A stretch of DNA of 58,603 bases from Akkermansia sp. GTDB taxonomy: Bacteria > Verrucomicrobiota > Verrucomicrobiia > Verrucomicrobiales > Akkermansiaceae. Within the stretch, counting starts at the first letter, position 1; every line of letters starts with the position of its first letter. The stretch spans positions 1-58,603 of the forward strand of contig JAUNER010000013.1 of NCBI GenBank assembly GCA_030525455.1. Reading direction: 5' to 3'. The position numbers and the translations under genes were made by a program. Under the pieces are notes generated by a model. That model worked only from the letters and a program-made list of their open reading frames with translations. It made no database searches and was not told the origin of the DNA. Shown in pieces: positions 51,743 through 58,603 of this stretch.

Positions 51743-52660
51743 TTAGATTTGCCCTAAGCGTTGGCGAATTTCTATATCGAGTTTATCCCATTCGGGAACC
51801 ATGGCCCCTGCTTCGTGAGCTTTTGCAAGTGGTGTTTCCCAAATTGCTTGGTATTCAATGGGTCTGCCTTCGTTGTAATCGACAGCACTGGAGGGTACAA
51901 ATTCACCCATTGTTTCAGTGCGTGCCAGGTGATATTCTACGAGGTTTGAGGGGAGTTCGTAGCCACGAGCTTTGGCAGAGGCTACGACTTCTTCCATGAT
52001 GGTTTTTGCTCGTTTTACCCAATCCGGGTTTTTGTATAATTCTGCGATGCTAATGCCGCCCTTTGCTAAGCATAATCCGTTAAAGGGGATGTTCCACACG
52101 AGCTTGTACCATTGAATTTGCTCGGCAAGTTCAAAGGCTCGTGTCGGAATTTTTGCATTGGCAAATAATTCAGCAAGTTTGTCTGCCTCTGCTTTCCCGG
52201 TAGCAGAGGGGACGAAGGGGGCAAATTGGATATTCCCCCCTTCTAAATGGTTGATGTGACCGGGTTCGCCTCTCATCGCACAAATGAAACACAGACCTAT
52301 AAAAATGCGATCTGCGGGGACAAGTTTGGCGATGCATTCAGCATTTCCCATTCCATTTTGCAGAGTAAGCACCTTTGTGTTTTCGCCAATCATTGGCGGT
52401 AGGGCTTGTGCTAAGCCATCGTTGGCTATGGTTTTCCACGTAACGACAATGAGGTCTACCGTGCCAACTTCTTCCGGTGAGCGATAGACCTTGATGCATG
52501 GTAATGAAAGGTCTCCATGTAGGCTTTTTACTTCTAATCCGTGGTCTTTGAGGTAATCATATTCAGAACGAACAATGAATGATACATCTTGACCGGATTC
52601 TTGTAATCTGGCCCCATAGTAGCCGCCAAGGGCTCCTGCTCCCAGAATGGCAATTTTCAT
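51743..52660 (-). CDS. panE: 2-dehydropantoate 2-reductase
   Basis: 305 residues. N-terminal Rossmann motif GAGALGGYYGARL, then ITLQNGMGN-type (VLTLQNGMGN) and the C-terminal ApbA_C helices with KLVWNIPFNGLCLAKGG holding the conserved catalytic Lys/Asn region. It reduces ketopantoate to pantoate for CoA synthesis with NADPH. Related ApbA proteins act on other 2-keto acids, so the specificity is likely but not certain. Confidence 0.85.
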   Translation of the reverse strand: MKIAILGAGALGGYYGARLQESGQDVSFIVRSEYDYLKDHGLEVKSLHGDLSLPCIKVYRSPEEVGTVDLIVVTWKTIANDGLAQALPPMIGENTKVLTLQNGMGNAECIAKLVPADRIFIGLCFICAMRGEPGHINHLEGGNIQFAPFVPSATGKAEADKLAELFANAKIPTRAFELAEQIQWYKLVWNIPFNGLCLAKGGISIAELYKNPDWVKRAKTIMEEVVASAKARGYELPSNLVEYHLARTETMGEFVPSSAVDYNEGRPIEYQAIWETPLAKAHEAGAMVPEWDKLDIEIRQRLGQI

Positions 52661-52696
52661 ATGGATTATCGGGAAATGCTTTTGTTTTTTGACTAT

Positions 52697-54319
52697 TTAC
52701 AGACCGATGACGTTGCCGTTTTCGTCTAAATGAATCTTTGTAGCATTTGGTGTGATTGGCAGTGCCGGCATACGCAGGATTTCACCGCAGAGTGCTACTA
52801 AGAAGCCGGCACCATTGGCAATTTCAAAATCGCGAACTGTAACGGTGAAGCCACTGGGGCGACCACGTAATTTGCCGTTGTCAGAGAGTGAGTTCTGTGT
52901 CTTTGCCATGCAGATTGGTAAGTCTGTTAGACCACTTGCTTCAAACTGAGCCAAACGCTTGCGAGCAGCGAGTGTGAGCTCTACCCCATCTGCACCATAG
53001 ATATTGCGTGCAATGGCGTTGAGTTTGTCGATAACAGGGAGAGTTGTTTCGTAGAGTGGCTTAAATTCCGGTGACGGAGTGTCTGCGGCTTCTACAACGA
53101 GTTGGGCTAGTTCGCGACCACCTTCACCACCTTCAGAGAAGATGTCAGCTATGGCACATGCTACACCGCGTTCTTTGCAGTGTTCGAGGATGGCATCAAG
53201 TTCTTCCTGTGAGTCGTCAAAGAATTTGTTAATAGCCACAACGACCGGACGCTTGTAGTTAGTAGCGGCATCGAGGTGAGCATCCAAATTGGCGAGACCT
53301 TTTTTCAGGGCGTCAACGTCTGTGTTTTTCAAATCGGCCAGAGCCGCACCGCCATGCATCTTCAGGGCACGTGCTGTGGCTACGATGACGATGGCAGAGG
53401 GGCTTAGCCCTGCTTGGCGACATTTAATATCGAGGAATTTTTCTGCCCCTAAGTCAAAGGCAAACCCTGCTTCTGTCACGGCATAATCACCGAAGTGGAG
53501 TGCCATCTTGGTGGCTAGTACGGAGTTACAACCATGGGCAATGTTGGCGAATGGACCGCCATGTAAGAAACATGGTACGCCTTCGAGTGATTGCACGAGG
53601 TTAGGCATAAGGGCATCTTTCAGTAGAGCCATGACAGAGCCGGTGATTCCCAATTCTCCGGCATAAACCGGTTTATCGTCTGTGGTAAAGCCAATGACGA
53701 TGCGGTTTACTCGGTCTTCCATATCCTTATAGGATGTGGCCAGACATAAGCAAGCCATGATTTCTGAAGCTGGGGTGATGTCAAAGCCTGTTTCGCGGGG
53801 GAACCCTTGTTTGTTCATGCCCACCATGATGGAGCGTAGTGAACGGTCATTCATGTCCATGACTCGCTTCCATGTGACTTTTCTTTCATCGATATTGATA
53901 GTGCGGAAGAACATAGCATTGTCCAAAATGGCACTAATCAAATTGTGAGCAGAGGTGATGGCGTGGAAGTCACCTGTAAAGTGCATGTTGATTTCTTCCA
54001 TCGGGGTGAGTGAGCTTTTACCACCACCTGTGGCACCGCCTTTACGCCCGAATACCGGCCCCATGGAGGGCTGGCGTAGGGCTAAACATGCTTTTTTGCC
54101 AATGGCTTGTAAGCCTTGTGCCAGACCGACAGATACTGTAGTTTTCCCTTCACCGGATGGAGTGGGGGTAATGGCTGAAACCAAGATGAGTTTGCCGGGG
54201 GTGGCGGGTTGCTTAAGTACGTCTAAAGAAATTTTTGCCTTATTGCGGCCGATGGGCAGTACGTACTGTTCATCGACTCCTAATTTTTTTACACAATCAG
54301 AAAAAGAAGGGGTATTCAT
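52697..54319 (-). CDS. fhs: Formate-tetrahydrofolate ligase
   Basis: 540 residues, the normal size. The ATP loop TPSGEGKTTVSVGLAQ, LRQPSMGPVFGRKGGATGGG and the HFTGDFHAITSAHNLISA stretch are diagnostic. It makes 10-formyl-THF from formate for purine and one-carbon metabolism. The nearby purD uses the same pathway product downstream. Confidence 0.96.
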   Translation of the reverse strand: MNTPSFSDCVKKLGVDEQYVLPIGRNKAKISLDVLKQPATPGKLILVSAITPTPSGEGKTTVSVGLAQGLQAIGKKACLALRQPSMGPVFGRKGGATGGGKSSLTPMEEINMHFTGDFHAITSAHNLISAILDNAMFFRTINIDERKVTWKRVMDMNDRSLRSIMVGMNKQGFPRETGFDITPASEIMACLCLATSYKDMEDRVNRIVIGFTTDDKPVYAGELGITGSVMALLKDALMPNLVQSLEGVPCFLHGGPFANIAHGCNSVLATKMALHFGDYAVTEAGFAFDLGAEKFLDIKCRQAGLSPSAIVIVATARALKMHGGAALADLKNTDVDALKKGLANLDAHLDAATNYKRPVVVAINKFFDDSQEELDAILEHCKERGVACAIADIFSEGGEGGRELAQLVVEAADTPSPEFKPLYETTLPVIDKLNAIARNIYGADGVELTLAARKRLAQFEASGLTDLPICMAKTQNSLSDNGKLRGRPSGFTVTVRDFEIANGAGFLVALCGEILRMPALPITPNATKIHLDENGNVIGL

Positions 54320-54439
54320 GACCCCGTTATTTTGGCTGATTTTATGGAATTATGCAAGCCGTAAGACTGTTAGTCTTTTTACTTTTGTTATGTAAATGGG
54401 GCTTTTGATGAGTATAGGGCTATTTATGGGGCAGATGTG

Positions 54440-55048
54440 TTAGTATTTTTTTATTATTGGGCGGTAGTGCCCTGTTAGGGTGAATTCAAAAAGGCAGTCT
54501 TCTTCTTGTGTCCCGGCTCCTATATTATGAATGATAAGCGGGCATTGTCCGTTTTTTTTGTCAGACACGATGCCTATGTGCGGTACTCCGCTACTTAGGT
54601 TCCATGTTACTATGTCGCCTGCTTTGTAATCGCTTGGATTTTTACTGATGGGGAGTGACCAATGTTGGCGTTTCATCCAGCAACTGATATTGGGTACTCG
54701 TCGGTGGTCTATGTTTTTATCCGGTTTTTTTAATCCCCAGATTTTTGGATATTTTGAGAAGTTTTTTCTCATATCCTCGTGGATGAGTTTTTGCAAATCA
54801 AGCCCTAGTGTTCGTAATGCTCGTATGACAACGTCTGTACACACTCCGGTTTCTACAGGCACATCACCGTTGGGGTAGGGGATGCTTCTATAACTTGGGT
54901 CATAGCTAAGAGTGACACCTATTTGTTTACGAGCAGCTTGTACCAAAGGCGGAACTGTTGATTTATCGCCCTTGCTGTCTGCCAGACTCAGTGATTGTGA
55001 TAAAAATAGGGTACTTATCACAAGAATGAGTACAGAAAGCTTGCTCAT
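54440..55048 (-). CDS. Secreted DUF1287 protein, NlpC/P60-like fold
   Basis: 202 residues with a signal peptide (1-23). TGVCTDVVIRALRTLGLDLQ contains the putative catalytic Cys, and GVPHIGIVSDKK plus VIHNIGAGTQ-like (IIHNIGAGTQEED) the His and following strand of the DUF1287 family. The fold is related to cysteine peptidases/amidases that act on cell wall. Substrate unknown. A small hairpin AAGACT/AGTCTT lies downstream (54361-54378). Confidence 0.8.
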   Translation of the reverse strand: MSKLSVLILVISTLFLSQSLSLADSKGDKSTVPPLVQAARKQIGVTLSYDPSYRSIPYPNGDVPVETGVCTDVVIRALRTLGLDLQKLIHEDMRKNFSKYPKIWGLKKPDKNIDHRRVPNISCWMKRQHWSLPISKNPSDYKAGDIVTWNLSSGVPHIGIVSDKKNGQCPLIIHNIGAGTQEEDCLFEFTLTGHYRPIIKKY

Positions 55049-55081
55049 AGGGGTAGTTGGGGCTCAAATGTATAACTGAAA

Positions 55082-56338
55082 TTACACAAAACTGGCAAAG
55101 CCAATGTCTGAGCGACGTTGTAAACCGTCAAATTTAACTTTCTTTACCTCATTGTGAGCACGTTGGCGTGCTTCGCTAAGGGTGTCGCCTTGGGCGACGA
55201 CTGCCAGCACTCTACCGCCATTGGTTTCATAGCACTTAGCTTCATCATTCCAGCGTGTGCCGGCATGGTAGATAGAGGCGTTGGCTACATCATCTAGCCC
55301 GCTAATGGCATCCCCGGAGTGTGATGATTCCGGATACCCTTTAGAGGCGAGTACACAGCAGACACTCCAGCCGTTTTTGAATGATATGGCTTCCGGAGTA
55401 AATTGCCCCTGTGCCCCGGCTAGGCAAAATGAGGCTAAATCACCATCAAGAAGTGGCATTACCGCCTGGCATTCGGGGTCGCCAAAGCGGCAGTTGTATT
55501 CGATAACTTTCGGACCATTCGGCGTGAGCATAAGCCCAAAGTATAAAAAGCCGCGATAGGGTAGACCATCTTTCTGTAGACCTGCGACTGTCGGGGCCAC
55601 AATGGTTTTTTCAATTGTTGCCAGCGTATCTGCGTCTACTAACCGGCGAGAGGCCACAGCCCCCATACCACCTGTGTTTGGACCGGCATCGCCTTCTTTC
55701 AGACGCTTATAGTCGCGTGCCGGGCATAGGATGAGGTATTTGTCATCCACCAGAGCCCCAAAGATAGACACTTCCGGACCTGTGAGGAACTCTTCTACCA
55801 GCAAGCGACCGGGACCAAAGCGTTTCTCGACAAATACTTCATTGAGGAAAGCATCGGCTTCTTCCTTGGTCATGCACACGGCTACTCCCTTACCGGCAGC
55901 CAATCCGTCAAATTTTAGTACAGTTGGGTATACGCCATTGATGATTTCTTGAGCTTCCTCAAGGTTGGCGGCTACGCGTGCCATCCCGGTCGGAATGTTG
56001 TGACGTAGTAAAAATTCCTTTGCAAACTCTTTACTTGCCTCAAGTTGGGCACTTTCTTTTACCGGCCCCCAGCAGGGAATCCCTGCTTGAACACATGCAT
56101 TAGCCAAGCCTTCATCTTTGACCAGATAGCTTTCCTCACCGGCTACACACAGGTCTACCTTATTCTCTACTAACCAACTGATAAGTGTAGGTAAATCTTT
56201 CGCCGGGATAGGGGTCGCGAGTGTGTTGATAGCATCACTACCGGGGAAGCAATACATTTCCGGTGCTACGGGTGAATTCTTTAGTGCTTTGATAAGTGCG
56301 TGTTCACGCCCGCCTTTTCCAATAACGGCAATCTTCAT
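55082..56338 (-). CDS. purD: Phosphoribosylamine-glycine ligase
   Basis: ~418 residues, ATP-grasp fold. MKIAVIGKGGREHALI at the start, LKFDGLAAGKGVAVC, DYKRLKEGDAGPNTGGMGA and IEYNCRFGDPECQAVMP are GARS signatures. It joins glycine to phosphoribosylamine in step 2 of purine synthesis. I take the ATG at 56338. The frame is open to 56362, which would add eight residues before the family start. Confidence 0.95.
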   Translation of the reverse strand: MKIAVIGKGGREHALIKALKNSPVAPEMYCFPGSDAINTLATPIPAKDLPTLISWLVENKVDLCVAGEESYLVKDEGLANACVQAGIPCWGPVKESAQLEASKEFAKEFLLRHNIPTGMARVAANLEEAQEIINGVYPTVLKFDGLAAGKGVAVCMTKEEADAFLNEVFVEKRFGPGRLLVEEFLTGPEVSIFGALVDDKYLILCPARDYKRLKEGDAGPNTGGMGAVASRRLVDADTLATIEKTIVAPTVAGLQKDGLPYRGFLYFGLMLTPNGPKVIEYNCRFGDPECQAVMPLLDGDLASFCLAGAQGQFTPEAISFKNGWSVCCVLASKGYPESSHSGDAISGLDDVANASIYHAGTRWNDEAKCYETNGGRVLAVVAQGDTLSEARQRAHNEVKKVKFDGLQRRSDIGFASFV

Positions 56339-56532
56339 GAGTCTAGAGTAGGAGGATAACACGGTTTTATCAAGAAAAAATCTTGTTGCATTGAGGATTT
56401 ATTTACACATTGTAGCTCTCTTGGTTGTTGGCTTTTGGTGTGGGGCTAAAGCCCTATGGTCCAGGGGAGGGGAAAGAAAAGAAAGAAAAAATAGAACGTA
56501 GTTCAGAAAGGGAATGAAGGGTGCTTGGGAGC

Positions 56533-56550
56533 GGTGCAGTTTACTGCACC
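56533..56550. other. Perfect hairpin near the element boundary
   Basis: GGTGCAG-TTTA-CTGCACC is a perfect 7-bp stem. It is further closed by CTTG/CAAG with a G-rich internal loop. No U-tract follows. It sits in the non-coding gap (56363-56569) between purD and the mobile-like region. Confidence 0.4.
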
Positions 56551-56569
56551 GGGAGCAAGTAGCAGCAGG

Positions 56570-56956
56570 CTAAGCCCGGGGAGAGGTGGAGTGAATGAGG
56601 AAGCGATTGAGAGGGACGAGGTGAATTTTGTTATTTCTGGAATAGTATACGAATTGGATGGAATTATTAGGGTTAGAAATGTAGGTGTTTATTAAAGGTT
56701 GGAGGTCTGTAAGAGAAGAATTAACGTATTCAACTTTAATTACATTAATATAAGAGTTGTCATGAGTAGAGATTTCGGCTTCGTAAGCGATAAGAATGAT
56801 TTTTTTTGAAATAATAATAACAGATTTTAGATAATTTTGAGTAGCGTTCCATAAATCTGCATATAGTAGAGATTTTGGGGAGAGTAATTTGAAGGGTTTT
56901 AGTTTTGAATAATGAGGGATAATGAGTGTACGAAAATCATCGGGAGAAACAATCAT
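56570..56956 (-). CDS. Hypothetical protein next to the tRNA
   Basis: ~128 residues from the ATG at 56956. The frame stays open to 57055, but that start lies inside the tRNA gene and is rejected. Predicted alternating strands (SVIIISKKIILIAYEAEIST, SIQFVYYSRNNKIHLVPLNR) suggest a small beta-rich protein. No family is recognised. Strong purine bias of the opposite strand continues through this gene and the ORFs beyond the tRNA, tying it to the same foreign segment. Confidence 0.5.
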   Translation of the reverse strand: MIVSPDDFRTLIIPHYSKLKPFKLLSPKSLLYADLWNATQNYLKSVIIISKKIILIAYEAEISTHDNSYINVIKVEYVNSSLTDLQPLINTYISNPNNSIQFVYYSRNNKIHLVPLNRFLIHSTSPRA

Positions 56957-57025
56957 AAAAAGAAAAGGAAAGTTTAATAAGGTGATAGTAATAAAAGTAG
57001 AAGGGGAAAGCGAGGAAAAAAGTGG

Positions 57026-57101
57026 TGGTATCCCCGGCGAGAATTGAACTTGCATTTGCCCTTTAGGAGATGGCTGTTTTATCCGATTAAACTACGGGGA
57101 C
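57026..57101 (-). tRNA. tRNA-Arg(CCT), degenerate
   Basis: 76 bases including an encoded CCA (57028-57026). Acceptor GTCCCCG/CGGGGAT, a D-arm GTTT/AAAC and a T-loop TTCAATT are clear. The loop CTCCTAA gives anticodon CCT. One A-G mismatch in the anticodon stem (GCCAT/AGGGC) and one A-C mismatch in the T-stem (GCAAG/CTCGC) suggest decay or a mobile-element copy. It lies among mobile-like genes. tRNA genes of this type are frequent integration targets. Confidence 0.75.
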
Positions 57102-57225
57102 GAGGAAGAGGGAAAAAACAACCCTAGCCGCGGAGGATTGGTGTGGGGTAGAATTAAGGAAGGCGAAAGCGTATGATAGGAGGAGTGGGGAAGAATTAGG
57201 GAGAGAGAGGTATATAAGCACGCCG

Positions 57226-57540
57226 ATGGGGAGAGAAGAATGGTATAGTTTTCCGAAAGATGAGAGGACGCAACAATTATTAAAAGAAAAAGGGATAAAG
57301 GATTTGCCTGTAAAGTTAAAAGTTGGGCAGGAATTAGGTGGGCATAAAGGGTTTGGGTATATGCACTTATTGAGTCATGCAAAAGATTTTGCTAAGATTG
57401 GAGAAAGTCCGTTATTGTATTTGTATAATACAATGAATAAGTTGAGTACGATAAGGGAGGAAAATAGAAGAGGACGATATCGATTAAGAACAGAAGACGA
57501 GGTTCAATATGAAAAAGGATATAACCGGGAAAGAAGATAG
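57226..57540 (+). CDS. PBECR-like nuclease-domain fragment of a polyvalent protein
   Basis: 104 residues. KLKVGQELGGHKGFGYMHLL and SHAKDF resemble the start of phage-Barnase-EndoU-ColicinE5/D-RelE-like (PBECR) nuclease domains, found in phage and ICE polyvalent proteins. It ends in a basic tail and overlaps the next ORF by 32 bases in another frame. That ORF opens with what looks like the rest of the domain (NCYSIVTSYPREKS), so a frameshift may split one gene. Just upstream is a duplicated ~34-base purine-rich segment. Coding strand extremely purine-rich. Confidence 0.55.
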   Translation: MGREEWYSFPKDERTQQLLKEKGIKDLPVKLKVGQELGGHKGFGYMHLLSHAKDFAKIGESPLLYLYNTMNKLSTIREENRRGRYRLRTEDEVQYEKGYNRERR

Positions 57541-58603
57541 GGTATTATATGTAGAATTGATAGAAGAAGAAAATTGTTACAGTATAGTAACGAGTTATCC
57601 GCGAGAGAAGAGTATTTATAGCAGTGCAAAAGAAGAGAAGGAGCTAAAAATCGGGCGCACATTATTCCGATTCACTGCTAGCAACGAGCAGGGCTATTTG
57701 GGAAATGGACAAGAGACAGAAGAAGTTGCAACTCCAGCCACAATTGCATTTAGTAAAGCTCCGGGAAAGATGGTAAGAGAAAAGAGGGGAGTTGTCAATA
57801 TCTATGATATAGAAGTGAGGGGGAAAGGGAAGGATGGGGAAGAGGTGAGGTATGTGCAGGTGAGAGAGGGAGGTGCGAATTTTGGGGTGATAAGAGGAGG
57901 GATAGAAGAAGAGATAAGGGAAGAGATGAGGAAGATAAGAGAGGAAGCGGAGAGGAAAGGAGAGTATATGAAAGCGCCGAATGGAGAGGCAAGTAAGCTA
58001 AGTGAGGAGCAGTGGTGTATGGTGAGGACGAGAGGGTTTAGGAGATGGTTTGGTGATTGGGAGAGTATGGGGTATAAGAAGTATTTTAGGGAGAGGTTGG
58101 TAAGATTGTTGAGGGAAGAGGCGGTAGAGAAAGCGAGGGGGAAGACGTATCAAGAAATAAGGGAATTAGGGTTTGATACGCGAGTGAAACCGATGGCGTA
58201 TATACCTGTGGAGATAGCGGAGTTAATGGGGGAAAATGTGAGAGATAATTTAGTGTATGGGAGTGATTTTAGGTTTATAGAGCATATAATGAATCATCAT
58301 GCAGAGGTGAAAGATTATGAGGGGTATATAGAAGATGTGCTAAAGACATTTGCAGAGCCTGATAGGGTGTATTATGATAAGAAGAATAAATCGTATTTAT
58401 TTGAGAAAGGGGAGCAAGCGTGTTTTTTAAGTGTGGCAAGAGCCCCGGAAGAAGGAGAAAGGTATATACAATGGAAATCCTCGTATAGAAGTGGTAGGAT
58501 AAAAGGAGAAAGGTATCAAGAGATATGGAATAAAGAAAAAGTGGAGCCCGTGGGCGCTCACCTCCACGATCTGGGCCCGACTCTGAAAGAGTCCCCGTCA
58601 GCG
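57509..58603 (+). CDS. Polyvalent phage/ICE-type protein with PBECR-like domain, 3' end outside the window
   Basis: 365 codons with no stop up to the window edge. Residues ~10-50 look like the end of a PBECR-type domain. Residues 155-184 hold KAPNGEASKLSEEQWCMVRT and RRWFGDWE, the APNG...L...QW..VRT..F..WFGDWE linker common in phage and conjugative polyvalent proteins. Residues ~245-330 (NLVYGSDFRFIEHIMNHH, VYYDKKNKSYLFEK) form another PBECR-like nuclease domain. Such proteins are thought to be injected or co-transferred effectors. Codons are AT- and purine-rich until ~residue 345, then become GC-rich (VEPVGAHLHDLGPTLKESPS), still in frame. Confidence 0.65.
   Translation, partial: MKKDITGKEDRVLYVELIEEENCYSIVTSYPREKSIYSSAKEEKELKIGRTLFRFTASNEQGYLGNGQETEEVATPATIAFSKAPGKMVREKRGVVNIYDIEVRGKGKDGEEVRYVQVREGGANFGVIRGGIEEEIREEMRKIREEAERKGEYMKAPNGEASKLSEEQWCMVRTRGFRRWFGDWESMGYKKYFRERLVRLLREEAVEKARGKTYQEIRELGFDTRVKPMAYIPVEIAELMGENVRDNLVYGSDFRFIEHIMNHHAEVKDYEGYIEDVLKTFAEPDRVYYDKKNKSYLFEKGEQACFLSVARAPEEGERYIQWKSSYRSGRIKGERYQEIWNKEKVEPVGAHLHDLGPTLKESPSA
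58541..58603 (+). other. GC-rich terminal segment, possible shared 3' module
   Basis: The last ~63 bases are far richer in G+C than the preceding kilobase and can fold (GTGGAG/CTCCAC; GACTCT/AGAGTC-like). They remain in frame with the polyvalent ORF. They may be a 3' module repeated elsewhere in the genome, which would also explain why the sequence ends here, or an assembly artefact. Confidence 0.4.

Noticed and set aside
54361..54378. Terminator of the DUF1287 gene
   Set aside because: The AAGACT/AGTCTT hairpin has its T-run on the plus strand, the wrong side for the minus-strand gene.
57092..57382. 96-residue minus-strand ORF
   Set aside because: It is the complement of a purine-rich region coding on the plus strand; the Ser/Leu/Pro-rich product and overlap with the tRNA mark it as a shadow.
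58541..58603. Sequencing adapter or vector at the window end
   Set aside because: The stretch stays in frame and encodes a plausible continuation, and I recognise no standard adapter in it; kept as a composition finding instead.
1..58603. CRISPR array or insertion sequence
   Set aside because: No regular spaced repeats and no transposase or integrase gene were seen anywhere in the window.

Overview
The window looks like chromosomal DNA of a Gram-negative bacterium with an outer membrane: it has an LptD-type LPS assembly protein, lipobox lipoproteins, NuoB/NuoC and Aat. Secreted host-glycan enzymes (a GH20 hexosaminidase and a metalloprotease with an NPCBM domain) and the mix of families suggest a gut-associated member of the PVC group, probably Verrucomicrobiota. 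That placement is inference from gene content; no rRNA is present.

Layout. (1) 1-6180 is an accessory/defence block: a 5'-truncated abiEi and frameshifted abiEii, a ~650-base non-coding stretch full of terminator-like hairpins, two tiny proteins (one acidic, one zinc ribbon), a DUF262/DUF1524/DUF4268 protein and a Fic protein broken by a frameshift. (2) 6492-26211 is mostly housekeeping: GH20, L,D-transpeptidase, low-MW phosphatase, CHASE2-like protein, sugar-kinase-like protein, trpB, marR, an oppABC set without ATPases, GNAT, DUF486, menE-like, Mini-III-like, an RbsD-like lipoprotein, nuoC-nuoB, rppH, a Ser/Thr kinase and an HrgA-like protein. (3) 26212-29400 is a visibly AT-rich insert with an MBOAT acyltransferase and its SGNH/DltD-like partner. 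(4) 29402-56338 returns to core functions: an N-formylglutamate-amidohydrolase-like gene behind a structured leader RNA, leuA, a cytosolic glycosidase, a secreted metalloprotease, lptD, aat-mutY-aroE, a complete Yej/Opp peptide importer, a phosphoesterase, TPR protein, panE, fhs, a DUF1287 protein and purD. (5) 56533-58603 is mobile-element-like: a small orphan gene, a degenerate tRNA-Arg(CCT), and two purine-rich ORFs related to phage/ICE polyvalent proteins, the second running off the window and changing base composition abruptly in its last ~63 bases.

The genes form short co-oriented runs with stop/start overlaps (abiEi-abiEii, opp, aat-mutY-aroE, LDT-phosphatase-CHASE2, yej). The oppABC set at 15043-18533 has no ATPases and may borrow OppD/OppF from 42761-44757. 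The most unusual items are the leader RNA at 31531-31690 with mutually exclusive terminator and antiterminator stems, the terminator-rich non-coding block at 1264-1915, the two frameshifted defence genes, and the chimeric polyvalent gene at the right edge.
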